Below are positions 15,179 through 23,883 of a stretch of 41,988 nucleotides of DNA, in pieces (positions within the stretch are counted from its first letter, which is position 1; each line of letters begins with the position of its first letter). The position numbers and the translations under genes were made by a program. The notes beneath the pieces are model-generated. The model had not been told where the DNA came from and ran no database searches. It saw only the letters and a list, made by a program, of their open reading frames with translations. The DNA comes from a virus. The stretch lies in the IMG/VR virus record IMGVR_UViG_3300025030_000214, positions 1 through 41,988 of that record, one strand, 5' to 3'.

Positions 15179-17395
15179 ATGAGCGGACAACTCGGAGAAC
15201 TCGTTGTAAGCCTATCCGCCGATATCGCCCGATTTCAGTCGGACATGGGCAAGGCGAGTCGGATAGCGAACGACAACATGCAGCGGACGGCCAACGACGT
15301 GCACCGCAGCACTCAGGCGATTGAGCGATCGCTCGGCACCGTCAGCTCGAGCATTATCGGGGCATTCAGTGTCGGGGCCGTTGTCGCGTTCTCCCGCGAG
15401 CTCGTCAACGCAGGACTCGCAGCCGAAAAGCTCAACATGCAGTTCAAAGCCTCGGCGGGCAGCGCGCAGGCAGCGGCGCGAGAGATGGGCTACGTCAAGG
15501 ATCTCTCCAACACTCTCGGTCTTAACTTCCAAGTCACAGCCACCGCCTACGGTAAATTTCTCGCCTCCACTCGCAACACGGCCATAGAAGGCAACGCGGC
15601 CCGCAAGGTATTTGAGGGCGTCTCCGAAGCAGCGACGGCGCTCGGGCTCTCTGCCGACGAATCCAGCGGCATCTTCATGGCGCTCTCTCAGATGATGAGC
15701 AAGGGCAAGGTTTCGGCGGAAGAACTCACCGGCCAACTCGGGGAACGTCTCCCTGGGGCGCTCAAGCTCGCCGCCGACGCCATGGGCCTCACCACTGCCG
15801 AACTGATGAAGCAGATGCAGGAAGGCAAGGTTATGAGCGCCGACCTTCTGCCAAAGCTCGCCGCCGAGCTCCACAAGACGTATGGCACGGCGGCACAGGA
15901 AGCGGCGACCAAGGGCCAGTCGGGCATCAACCGTTTCAACAACGAGATCCGCGAGACGGCTTCCTTGATCGGCTCAAAAATGATGCCCGCCATCAACGCC
16001 GCAGCGAACGACATGGCCGAGCTTCTCCGTATGTCGCGGGATGCTAATTGGGGCTTCAATCCCGGCAACCTCATCACGCCGCTTCTCCCTGGCAACGCTT
16101 CAATCTCCGAACGCCTGGCGCTCCCGAAGACGGGGCAGGATGCCAGTCTTGCCGCGAGGAATGCACGGAATGCAGCCAGTCAAGCCGCAGCTATGGCAGC
16201 CGGTAGCACGGTAGACCCTCAGATGGCCCGCGTCGAGGCCGACCGTCGCGCCAAACAGGACCGCATCAACGCAAGTCGTGCGACGGCGGAAAAGGCCGCA
16301 GCGGGAGCATCGGCAAGGCAAGTCGCAGCAGACAAGGCCGCGAAGAAGGCGATAAGTGAGAAGGAAGAAGCACAGCGCCGACTCAACCAGCAAGTGCGGG
16401 ACATGAACACGCTGCTGGAGCAGGAGTTGAAAGGATGGGACGCGCTCGGCTTCGGGCAGACCCTGCTTGACAAACAGCTTGCCGCGCCTGCCACCTCTCC
16501 CCCGAAGTTCAGCCTGTCGGGAATGCCCGAAACGCTCTTTTACGGCGACAACAGCCAGTCAGCACCGCCCCCCGTCGATTACGCAGCCGCCCAACGAGCC
16601 GCGCAAGACCTCGCAGACATCCGCCTCGACACCTCCACGATTTCCGCCTCCGCTCCCGATGCTTTCGGCGGCGCCGATATCGCCGCGCAGATGCAAGCGG
16701 AATACGACCGCCACCAGACCCTGCTCGACGACCTCATGCTCGCACAGGACGTGCACCAGGAGGAAGGGCTGGCGAAGTATCAGGCATATGCCGATCAGCG
16801 GGCCGCGATCGATCAGAGGTACATCAAGGAGAAGAGGGCGCTGGAAAAAGCGCAGTGGGGCGACGCCGCGGCAATCGTCGGGAACAACATGGCCACCATC
16901 GGCGACATCATGATGAAAGGCAATAAGGAGCAGTTTGAGGCGGGTAAGAAATTCGCCATCGCTTCAGCCCTCATCAATACCTATATGGCGGCTTCCTCAG
17001 CGTTTGCGGGCGGCGTTAAAGCGGCTCCCGGTCCGTGGGGCGTTGCTCTCGGCGTGGCATCCGCAGCCGTAGCTGTCGGCGCGGGTATGGCGCAGGTAGC
17101 TGCAATCGACGCGCAACGGTACGAGGGGAGAGAGAAAGGCGGGCCGGTCAACGCGGGACAGACCTACATCGTCGGCGAGAAGCGGCCCGAGTTGTTCACT
17201 CCCAACCAAAGCGGCCACATCACGCCGTATGTGCCGAAGGGCGGGAAAACGGAAGTTACGCAGGTATTCCAGATTTCAACCGGCGTGGCTGACACGGTGC
17301 GGGCAGAGATTCAGCGATTCGCTCCCGCTATGGTCGAGATGTCCATTCAGGGCGTAAGGTCCGCCATGCGTTCCGGCGAGTTCCAGGGGGTTTAA
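15179..17395 (+). CDS. Tape measure protein
   Basis: This protein sets tail length and may help DNA pass the membrane. The 738 residues start MSGQLGELVVSLSADIARFQSDM and contain the tape-measure domain of about residues 65-250 (ESSGIFMALSQMMSKGKVSAEEL, then LPGALKLAADAMG), an alanine/lysine-rich coiled coil (about 345-425), and a hydrophobic Gly/Ala-rich segment (about 597-645) that could insert in the host membrane. It ends in a beta-like region with GRREKGGPVNAGQTYIVGE-like sequence typical of these proteins. By the usual rule of about 0.15 nm per residue, the tail would be near 110 nm. The start at ATG 15179 follows GGAAAAGGA. The stop overlaps the next start (TAATG). Confidence 0.93.
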   Translation: MSGQLGELVVSLSADIARFQSDMGKASRIANDNMQRTANDVHRSTQAIERSLGTVSSSIIGAFSVGAVVAFSRELVNAGLAAEKLNMQFKASAGSAQAAAREMGYVKDLSNTLGLNFQVTATAYGKFLASTRNTAIEGNAARKVFEGVSEAATALGLSADESSGIFMALSQMMSKGKVSAEELTGQLGERLPGALKLAADAMGLTTAELMKQMQEGKVMSADLLPKLAAELHKTYGTAAQEAATKGQSGINRFNNEIRETASLIGSKMMPAINAAANDMAELLRMSRDANWGFNPGNLITPLLPGNASISERLALPKTGQDASLAARNARNAASQAAAMAAGSTVDPQMARVEADRRAKQDRINASRATAEKAAAGASARQVAADKAAKKAISEKEEAQRRLNQQVRDMNTLLEQELKGWDALGFGQTLLDKQLAAPATSPPKFSLSGMPETLFYGDNSQSAPPPVDYAAAQRAAQDLADIRLDTSTISASAPDAFGGADIAAQMQAEYDRHQTLLDDLMLAQDVHQEEGLAKYQAYADQRAAIDQRYIKEKRALEKAQWGDAAAIVGNNMATIGDIMMKGNKEQFEAGKKFAIASALINTYMAASSAFAGGVKAAPGPWGVALGVASAAVAVGAGMAQVAAIDAQRYEGREKGGPVNAGQTYIVGEKRPELFTPNQSGHITPYVPKGGKTEVTQVFQISTGVADTVRAEIQRFAPAMVEMSIQGVRSAMRSGEFQGV

Positions 17396-18060
17396 TGGCG
17401 ATCAAGGATTTTCCCTCTACTGTCAAGATAAACGCCGCTGACTGGTCGATTGAGTCGCGCACTCAGCAATTCACGTCTGAGCTAAACGGCGTAGTTCAGA
17501 CCGTGGCGCTCCCCGGTGACAGGTGGGCGGGCGTGCTGACATTCAGCAACAAGACCGGTGCAGAGGCGCGGGCGCTCATCGCCTTTCTGGTATCACTTCG
17601 CGGGAGGCCCGGACGCTTCAGGATCCGCCCGCCAAGGATTGACCGCACAGGCAGCGCGACCAGTGGCGGCACCGTGACGGCAATCAACGCAGACGGCACC
17701 GTGACGGTAAGCGGCATCGTCTCCCCTATGCCGACATGTGACAGCACCCTCTTCACGGCTGACTATGACGGCGTGACGGTTGACGCGGCCACTGTAGCGC
17801 CGGTAGCCTTTGCCGCTGGCGACTACATCGGCATCAACGGGGAGCTGAAAATGGTCACAGAGGACGTTGACGCAGTATCGGGCGTGGCGGTTATCCCTGT
17901 TGCGCCAACTCCCCGCAGCGCAGCAACCGGCACAGCTGTCACAATCTCTAACCCCACTGCGGTCATGGCACTTGCCGACGATGATCAGGCACGGTGGAAC
18001 ACCTCGCCGCTCCCGATATACGCCATGAGCGTGGCGGTGGTGGAGGCAACGGATATATGA
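17395..18060 (+). CDS. Minor tail protein, distal-tail position
   Basis: This 221-residue protein follows the tape measure by TAATG overlap, where distal tail or minor tail proteins lie. It contains SNKTGAEARALIAFLVSLRGRPGRFRIRPP (about residues 51-80, shown in part), a fragment common in tail proteins that pair with a DUF2163-like neighbour. An inserted beta-rich domain (about 85-190, GTVTAINADGTVTVSG) precedes a short AVVEATDI end. No enzymatic motif is present. Likely part of the tail tip; exact family uncertain. Confidence 0.75.
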   Translation: MAIKDFPSTVKINAADWSIESRTQQFTSELNGVVQTVALPGDRWAGVLTFSNKTGAEARALIAFLVSLRGRPGRFRIRPPRIDRTGSATSGGTVTAINADGTVTVSGIVSPMPTCDSTLFTADYDGVTVDAATVAPVAFAAGDYIGINGELKMVTEDVDAVSGVAVIPVAPTPRSAATGTAVTISNPTAVMALADDDQARWNTSPLPIYAMSVAVVEATDI

Positions 18061-18644
18061 GGCCACTCACTGCTCAAATGTTGGCGGCGCTGGTCGAGCC
18101 GGTAGTTAGGATCGTCTACCTTGTGCGGATGGATCTGGACGCCGGAGTTGAGGCAATGAACAGCGGATTCCGTGACATCGTTTTCGACGGTGTGACTTAC
18201 ACGGCATCGGGGCGACTTGGCAGCGTGTCAGGCATTACCGAGACTCCAGGGGCGAAGTCATCGAGCGTCACCATCACACTGTCAGGAGTCCATGCCGACG
18301 CGATTTCGTCACTTGTGGATGTGCAGTACTTGGGGCGCAAGTGCCGCATATACATCGCACTAGTCAGCGAGGGCGGGGAGTTTGACGCGGACCTCTGCAC
18401 GCTCGTTTTTACCGGCTCTCTTGACTCCATATCCGGCTCGATAGGCAACGGGGCCAACGTGATATTCGCCGTGCGGTCAAGGCTGGCAGATTGGGAACGT
18501 GAACGAAAGATCAACTACACCGACGCGGACCAGCAAAAGTTATTCCCCGGCCAAGGTGACAAGGGCTTCGAATTCATCCCGCAACTCAGCCAGAAAAAGC
18601 TGATATGGCCGAGGGCAGCTTTCTTGCCCGACCCGAGGGTTTAG
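18057..18644 (+). CDS. Tail tip protein, baseplate hub-like
   Basis: ATG 18057 overlaps the previous stop (ATGA), giving 195 residues; a longer frame from 17994 is rejected. Features are RIVYLVRMDLDAG, then FDGVTYTASGRLGSVSGITET, a SSSVTITLSGV strand, CRIYIAL, and a C-terminal ADQQKLFPGQGDKGFEFIPQL segment. This combination (strand-rich N-terminal two-thirds, conserved GDKGFEF end) is seen in tail proteins between tape measure and the gpJ-like protein in many siphophages. Probably bridges the tail end and the tip fibre. Family named only loosely. Confidence 0.75.
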   Translation: MRPLTAQMLAALVEPVVRIVYLVRMDLDAGVEAMNSGFRDIVFDGVTYTASGRLGSVSGITETPGAKSSSVTITLSGVHADAISSLVDVQYLGRKCRIYIALVSEGGEFDADLCTLVFTGSLDSISGSIGNGANVIFAVRSRLADWERERKINYTDADQQKLFPGQGDKGFEFIPQLSQKKLIWPRAAFLPDPRV

Positions 18645-18647
18645 CCG

Positions 18648-20849
18648 ATGGGATTTTTCAGCGACCTACACCGATCAGTCAAAGACGCGTGGAAGGATGT
18701 TCACGACAGGTTCACGAACTTTGACAGCAAAATGGCACTCAACGCTGCTTTAGGCGGCGGGCTAGGCGCTCACCAATTCGCTTGGAACGCATCGGCGCGG
18801 CAGTGGGACATGATCAAGCAGTGGATACTCCCCGACACCCGCCGCGACAGGGAGACGATGACCAATAGCCCGACCACTCCCCGCACTCTGATTTTCGGGC
18901 GAGCGAGAGTCGCAGGGCAAATGGCCTATGCGGAGTCGGGCGGTGACAAGAACAAGTTCCTCCATTTGGTAGTTGTCCACGCCGGTCATGAGGTTGACGG
19001 CTTCGAGGGGGTCTATCTCGATGACCGGCTGATATCAACCTTCGGCGTCAATGCCGTGATTGAGCAGTACGACGGCACGCAGGCAACAGCCAGCACCGCG
19101 CTTGTGGCTGACTCAGCGGCATCGGTCCGCACTTACACCTACACCGGCAATACGGTCAATGGCGTGGCGCGTATCGGCGGGCTATCCGACACTGCCAACC
19201 TGTTTGTCGGGATGAGTGCGACCGGCGAGGGGATTCCCGGCGTAGGAGGGGTTTACACCACAGTCACAGCGATAGGTGATTCATACGTTGACCTATCCGC
19301 CAACGCGACGGCAGACGGCACAGCGGTACAGTTCACCTTTTCCGGAACTATCCCGATCTGGACAGGAGCTCACAAGCTGCTAGGGTGCGCCTACTCCTAC
19401 GTCAAGTTCACCTACTCTGACACGCTTTTCCCTTCCGGACTGCCTGTTCTTAAAGTGGTGGCAAGGGGCTTGAAAGTCTACGACCCGCGCACAGGGGTAA
19501 CAGCATGGAGCGACAACCCCGCACTCTGCGCTGGCTATTACATGGCGCTCCCTGAAGAGTTAGGCGGCATGGGATGCGCCGATGACGAGATTGATTGGCC
19601 GTCGATTGCAACCGCAGCCGACATTTGCGACGAGATGGTACCAAGAAGTGCAACCGACCCGACACTGGAAAAACGGTACACATGCAACGGGACACTGACA
19701 CTCGGCGGGACTCCTGCGATGCTGCTCAACAGCATCCTCTCCTCAATGGCTGGCACTCCTATCTATCGAGAGGGGAAATGGCATATCTACGCGGGAGCAT
19801 ACTACCCTGTCGAGCCAGTCACCATTGACGAGTCATGGCTTAACGGCGGCATCCAGTATTCCATCGGCAGCAACAAAAACGAGCGCGTGAACACCGTCAG
19901 GGGGCAGTTTCTCGACCCGACAGACCTTTGGGCCAGCAAAGACTTTCCAGTGGTCCATAGCGCGGCATACAAGGCCGAGGACGGCGGGGAAGAACTCAGC
20001 ATGAGCCTATCCCTTAACTTCACCACTTCCATCACCACGGCGCAGAGATTGGCACGTATCGCGATGGAGAGATCCAGGCGCGGGATGAAACTGAACTATC
20101 CCTGCAACCTTAAAGCGTTCAAAATTCCCGCTCATGCCATCGTCGCCGTGAACAACGCGCAGCTAGGGCTATCCGGCGCAACCTTTCGCGTTGCAGAGTG
20201 GACGTTTTCCGCAACGGGCGGCGTTGGTCTGCAACTGACACAGGAGGACGCGGGGATTTACGAATGGGCCGATGACATAACCGTCTCCCCGACAGTGCCA
20301 ACGCCGGTTGTGCTGCCTACACCGTGGACGATTGCGCCGCCGTCCGGACTGGCGATCAATGAGACCTCAATCACGGAACCCGGTCAAGCGTCCCGCTCTC
20401 AGGTGGTGCTATCGTGGGTAGGCAATGACGCGACTGCAACGCGGTATGTGGTGCAGCTTGACGGCATCGACTACGCAGCGGCGATCAGCGATACCACGTT
20501 TACATTCAACAACATCCTGCCTGGCACCTACACATTCGGCGTCATCGCGCTCAACTCCAGTAATGGCCGGTCGCTCCCCGCAACGCTGGTACATGAGGTG
20601 ACAACGGCAAGCCTAGAGATACCGGCAACGGTGCTACCTGTCTACGGAAGCGGCACGCTGACGGCTGGCACGTCCACCACCGTCACAAGTGCGGATTGCG
20701 TAGCCGGTTCAGCGGTCGTGCTGCAATCCACATCATCCGCCTTCCCCCCGCTGGATTGCTACGTGAGTGCGACCGGCACAGGCAGCTTCACAATCACTCA
20801 TCTCACGGCGGCGGGTACCGAAACTTTTGACTACGTGATTTTTAACTAG
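18648..20849 (+). CDS. Tail tip attachment protein, gpJ-like
   Basis: This 733-residue protein resembles host-specificity proteins. The N-terminal part (about residues 1-130) has TPRTLIFGRARVAGQ and FLHLVVVHAGHEVDGFEGVYLDD, hallmarks of the tail-tip hub in gpJ-like and gene-transfer-agent tails. The middle (about 270-545) contains hub-type beta domains. A fibronectin type III domain (about 565-650, with SRSQVVLSWVGN and TFNNILPGTYTFGVIALN) and a short C-terminal beta domain follow. It would close the tube and trigger DNA release on receptor contact. Good context: between tail-tip genes and a tailspike. Confidence 0.85.
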   Translation: MGFFSDLHRSVKDAWKDVHDRFTNFDSKMALNAALGGGLGAHQFAWNASARQWDMIKQWILPDTRRDRETMTNSPTTPRTLIFGRARVAGQMAYAESGGDKNKFLHLVVVHAGHEVDGFEGVYLDDRLISTFGVNAVIEQYDGTQATASTALVADSAASVRTYTYTGNTVNGVARIGGLSDTANLFVGMSATGEGIPGVGGVYTTVTAIGDSYVDLSANATADGTAVQFTFSGTIPIWTGAHKLLGCAYSYVKFTYSDTLFPSGLPVLKVVARGLKVYDPRTGVTAWSDNPALCAGYYMALPEELGGMGCADDEIDWPSIATAADICDEMVPRSATDPTLEKRYTCNGTLTLGGTPAMLLNSILSSMAGTPIYREGKWHIYAGAYYPVEPVTIDESWLNGGIQYSIGSNKNERVNTVRGQFLDPTDLWASKDFPVVHSAAYKAEDGGEELSMSLSLNFTTSITTAQRLARIAMERSRRGMKLNYPCNLKAFKIPAHAIVAVNNAQLGLSGATFRVAEWTFSATGGVGLQLTQEDAGIYEWADDITVSPTVPTPVVLPTPWTIAPPSGLAINETSITEPGQASRSQVVLSWVGNDATATRYVVQLDGIDYAAAISDTTFTFNNILPGTYTFGVIALNSSNGRSLPATLVHEVTTASLEIPATVLPVYGSGTLTAGTSTTVTSADCVAGSAVVLQSTSSAFPPLDCYVSATGTGSFTITHLTAAGTETFDYVIFN

Positions 20850-20857
20850 GAGCGACC

Positions 20858-22696
20858 ATGCAAAATATCAATGTGGGATCGGCTGCAAATGACGGGACCG
20901 GCGACAACCTGAGAACGGCGTTCACCAAGCTCAATAGTAACCTCAATTACATGCAGGAGGTTATGGACACCTTCACCCCTGGCGAAATGACAACAGGGCC
21001 GTGGGTTGACGTGCGAAAGTATGCCAGCCTTGCCGCAGCTCTTACCGCAATTGGCAGCGATAAGAAGTTGCTGCTCATTCCGGTGGATGTCACCGCGTCC
21101 GCGAACACAGATTTTGCCAATGTCGAAATTTTCCCTATCAATGGCGCAAGGGTTCTCCACGGGGCGTACACCATCACCTACAACAGCAGCACCGCCCGCT
21201 GGCCGCTGGCACAGGTATTTGACGGGACCGGTGCAGTCTCAGGACTGGAAGAATCCCGCCCTGAATGGTTCGGCAGCGATACGGCAGCGTTCGCCGCAGC
21301 CATTGCCGCGAGCGACGTAATTGCGGCTGGGGCTGCTACCTACTCCGTAGACTCCATCACCCTTCCCGCTGGCAAGACGCTGAAAACGGCAGGATTCGCC
21401 ACAGTGATCCAGCAGAACGCAGGAACCACAGCAGACACTCGAATCGTCAACATCACCGGAGGCAACGTCACGGTGGGCGACCTGACCGTAAAAGGGCAGA
21501 TCGCCGCGGATACGGGGGAGCAGCACCACGCCGTATTCATCCGGTCCGCTGCAGCTGCCATAGACAATGTTCGTATCGGAAACATCTACGCCGAAAACAT
21601 CAGAGGTGATGCCCTGTACATCGGCGGGTATACCGCAACGCCGACGAGCGGGATCAAGGTGGGGCGCGTTTACGGTAAGAACATCTATCGCCATGTGGTA
21701 GCGATAGCGCAGGGGCGAGATATCCAGATAGAGTCGATTGACGGCAGCCAGGTATCTCTGATGGCGCTGGATATCGAACCGGAAGCGACTTACGGGAAAG
21801 TCAGGGATGTGCGAGTCGGATACATTCGCGGCACGTCCCTGGGTATCCAGTCATCAAGCTCCACCAACAACATCGGCGGCGTGAAAATAGCGTTCGCGGA
21901 TATCGCAGCGGCAAATGACACGGGGTCCACTCCGGCATACGGCGGCGTGACTTGGGCTGCATCCACCATAGGGCTCACGCTCCGCAACTGCTTTGACGTG
22001 CGCTTCGGGACGCTCAAGCTGAACAATTACGCGGACCACGGGATCAAGTACGTTTGGAACGCGGGGGAGTTAAAGGGGTACGGCATCTCCGTTGACTGGC
22101 TTGAAATGGTGAATTGCAGCAAGACAGAGGCAACGTATAAAGCGTCAATACTCGCCGACAATATGACCGATATCACCATCAAGGCCGGGGTTGTTACACC
22201 TTACGACAGCACCCGCCGATTCATCTACGGCGCAAGCACCACGCTCATGAATATCGGCACGCTGGACTTCGGCACGGCGGCAACCGATAGCGCGGTTTTC
22301 GTCGCAGCTCCCGGCTCCACGTTTGACGGCATCAAGATGAACAACGCGGCGAACACTTACGCTTTTCAGTACATCGACGGATGCACGGTCAAAAACAGCA
22401 CCATTACCCTTGGCCGGTTCGTCGGCTACTCGGCGGGCTGCACCATCGAAAACAGCACTGTGACGGCTACGACCCTGTTCAATGTCGGATATGACAAGCA
22501 CCTGATACGCAACTCCACGCTGAACAGTGATTATTATGCATCGGGCGGGACCAGCACCGACGCAGCAACTAACTACCTGAGAGCTATCCGGTTCGGGAGC
22601 TATTACCTATGGCCCAGCAGCGACGGCAAATGGCGGACGAAATCAACGGCCCCTGCAAGTGACGCGGATGGGACGGTGATAGGCACTCAGGCGTAA
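20858..22696 (+). CDS. Beta-helix tailspike
   Basis: This 612-residue protein has the virion-anchoring start INVGSAANDGTGDNLRTAF (residues 4-22) found at the base of many tail fibres and spikes. A head-binding-like linker (about 25-130) precedes a long right-handed parallel beta-helix region (about 140-560) rich in repeated V/I-x-N/G turns (NITGGNVTVGDLTV, KVGRVYGKNI, KNSTITLG, ENSTVTA). Such spikes bind and often cleave surface polysaccharide; no catalytic pair could be assigned by eye. It is the last structural gene before lysis genes, with an AGGAGCGACC site. Confidence 0.85.
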   Translation: MQNINVGSAANDGTGDNLRTAFTKLNSNLNYMQEVMDTFTPGEMTTGPWVDVRKYASLAAALTAIGSDKKLLLIPVDVTASANTDFANVEIFPINGARVLHGAYTITYNSSTARWPLAQVFDGTGAVSGLEESRPEWFGSDTAAFAAAIAASDVIAAGAATYSVDSITLPAGKTLKTAGFATVIQQNAGTTADTRIVNITGGNVTVGDLTVKGQIAADTGEQHHAVFIRSAAAAIDNVRIGNIYAENIRGDALYIGGYTATPTSGIKVGRVYGKNIYRHVVAIAQGRDIQIESIDGSQVSLMALDIEPEATYGKVRDVRVGYIRGTSLGIQSSSSTNNIGGVKIAFADIAAANDTGSTPAYGGVTWAASTIGLTLRNCFDVRFGTLKLNNYADHGIKYVWNAGELKGYGISVDWLEMVNCSKTEATYKASILADNMTDITIKAGVVTPYDSTRRFIYGASTTLMNIGTLDFGTAATDSAVFVAAPGSTFDGIKMNNAANTYAFQYIDGCTVKNSTITLGRFVGYSAGCTIENSTVTATTLFNVGYDKHLIRNSTLNSDYYASGGTSTDAATNYLRAIRFGSYYLWPSSDGKWRTKSTAPASDADGTVIGTQA

Positions 22697-22711
22697 AAAA
22701 GGGGGGGGATT

Positions 22712-23113
22712 ATGCCGGAATTCAGCACAGCATCGGCGGCAGAACTGGCAACGTGTCACTCTGACCTTCAGCGGCTGTTTAACGAGGTCGTCAAGCACGT
22801 TGACTGCAAGATCATTGACGGATATCGAGGGAAGGCGGAACAGAACGCGGCAGTCGTAGGCGGGAGGAGTACGCTGAAATGGCCTCTTGGCAAGCACAAT
22901 AAGGCGCCCTCCCTTGCCGTGGATGTCATGCCCTATCCGGTGGACTGGTCCGACTCACCGGCCAACATCGAGCACCTGAATTACTTCGCCGGAATCGTGC
23001 GCGGCATCGCCTACATGATGGGAATCAACGTGAGGTGGGGGCATGACTGGAACAAGGACGGTAGGCCGGATGTAAGGGGGCTTGTGGATCGGCCTCATTG
23101 GGAGCTGATATGA
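22712..23113 (+). CDS. Endolysin, M15-type peptidase
   Basis: This 133-residue zinc peptidase cuts peptide stems of peptidoglycan (L-Ala-D-Glu or D-Ala-D-Ala carboxypeptidase type). The zinc ligands are visible: H62 (GKHNKAPS), D71 (LAVDVMPY) and H129 (DRPHWEL), with D126 as likely base and Y38/R39 in DGYRGKAEQN. A good GGGGGGGAT site precedes ATG 22712. It has no signal or SAR segment, so it needs a holin for release. The next gene, a lipoprotein, overlaps by 4 bases. Length is normal for a minimal globular M15 lysin without a binding domain. Confidence 0.92.
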   Translation: MPEFSTASAAELATCHSDLQRLFNEVVKHVDCKIIDGYRGKAEQNAAVVGGRSTLKWPLGKHNKAPSLAVDVMPYPVDWSDSPANIEHLNYFAGIVRGIAYMMGINVRWGHDWNKDGRPDVRGLVDRPHWELI

Positions 23114-23313
23114 GAGCGATAATCCTATTGGCAATAGTCCTACTTCTCCCCGGGTGCGCAGCTCTCGAAACGACCGACGCAATCCTCGACATCCTCTCCC
23201 CTGACCCTGTGCCGGTCTGCGAAGAGGGCGCGGCGGGCGTCCAATGGGAAGGGCGGCAGTGCGTAAAGCTTTCGGACGGCTCTTACGGGTGGATAACCGA
23301 TGAAAACGATTAA
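23110..23313 (+). CDS. Small lipoprotein, possible o-spanin
   Basis: ATG 23110 (overlapping the endolysin stop) gives 67 residues. The N-terminus MRAIILLAIVLLLPGC is a textbook lipoprotein signal with lipobox LPGC, so the mature protein is about 51 residues anchored through Cys16. The mature part has two further cysteines (PVCEEG and RQCVKL) that could form a disulphide. Position right after the endolysin suggests an Rz1-like outer-membrane spanin, but it is not proline-rich and no inner-membrane Rz partner is visible, so this is tentative. It overlaps the next gene by 14 bases. Confidence 0.75.
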   Translation: MRAIILLAIVLLLPGCAALETTDAILDILSPDPVPVCEEGAAGVQWEGRQCVKLSDGSYGWITDEND

Positions 23314-23698
23314 TCTCCTCTACGCTCCCGAAGGTTACTGGCAAGCTCTGCCGGAAGTGCTGAACCAGATCACCAACGGCTGCGGCACGTCCGGATGGAA
23401 GGGAGCGCTTGTTCCGGACACCATCTATCTGTTGGACATCAAGCCCGCCTGCAACATCCACGATTACATGTATGCCGCAGGGCTCACTCTGGCGGCGAAG
23501 AAGGAGGCCGACCGGGTATTCCTCAACAACATGCTGCGGATCATCGACGCCGCGGGCGGCTGCTCGCTGCTGAAAATGCTGAGGCGTCGACGCGCGCGGA
23601 TCTACTACGAGGCCGTGCACCACTTTGGCGGGCCTGCGTTCTGGGATGGAAAAAACGAACCCTGCACCACCCAGGCTCCGCAACTGCAACTCGCTTAA
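23300..23698 (+). CDS. PLA2-like / HD-motif lysis-region protein
   Basis: This 132-residue protein carries ACNIHDYMY (residues 50-58), the Cys-x-x-His-Asp signature of phospholipase A2 active sites, preceded by a Gly-rich NGCGTSGWKG stretch (26-35) that could act as a calcium loop and followed by a helix with the family-like Asp (EADRVFLNNML, D71). DUF1353 phage proteins share a similar HDWLY motif, so that family is the main alternative. A basic segment (LRRRRAR, 94-100) could contact membranes. It ends the late operon just after the endolysin and lipoprotein. A role in attacking membranes during lysis is inference. Confidence 0.6.
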   Translation: MKTINLLYAPEGYWQALPEVLNQITNGCGTSGWKGALVPDTIYLLDIKPACNIHDYMYAAGLTLAAKKEADRVFLNNMLRIIDAAGGCSLLKMLRRRRARIYYEAVHHFGGPAFWDGKNEPCTTQAPQLQLA

Positions 23699-23721
23699 CC
23701 CTCACCCCTCGCCATTTGGCA

Positions 23722-23759
23722 CCCGCTGCAGGCTCCTCCCCTGCGGCGGGCATTTTTTT
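23722..23759 (+). terminator. Strong intrinsic terminator of the late operon
   Basis: The stem CCCGCTGCAGG (23722-23732) pairs with CCTGCGGCGGG (23740-23750), 11 bp with one G-U pair and a 7-base loop, followed by CA and seven T (23753-23759). It lies 24 bases after the last late gene and faces the convergent integrase. Confidence 0.92.
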
Positions 23760-23883
23760 CAGTTTTCAAAGAACTTGTATCCAATTGTAGCAAATTATTT
23801 TTTGCAAGTTATTGAAATAATTATTGGTTCAGATAGGTCCAGTTCTCCAAGAACTGGGTGGGCGGATATTTGCTGAGTAAAAT
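23760..23883. other. Candidate attP region
   Basis: This AT-rich 124-base gap lies between the late terminator and the 3' end of the integrase gene, the usual attP position. It contains a perfect inverted repeat CCAGTTCT-CCA-AGAACTGG (23839-23857) and repeated short A/T motifs (TTGCAAG, AATAATTATT) that could be arm-type or IHF sites. No tRNA 3' end could be recognised as core. The inverted repeat could also be a terminator for integrase mRNA. Core not determined. Confidence 0.45.

Noticed and set aside
16467-16913. 148-codon overlapping frame inside the tape measure gene
   Set aside because: Arg/Ser/Thr-rich shadow; the tape-measure frame is continuous and convincing.
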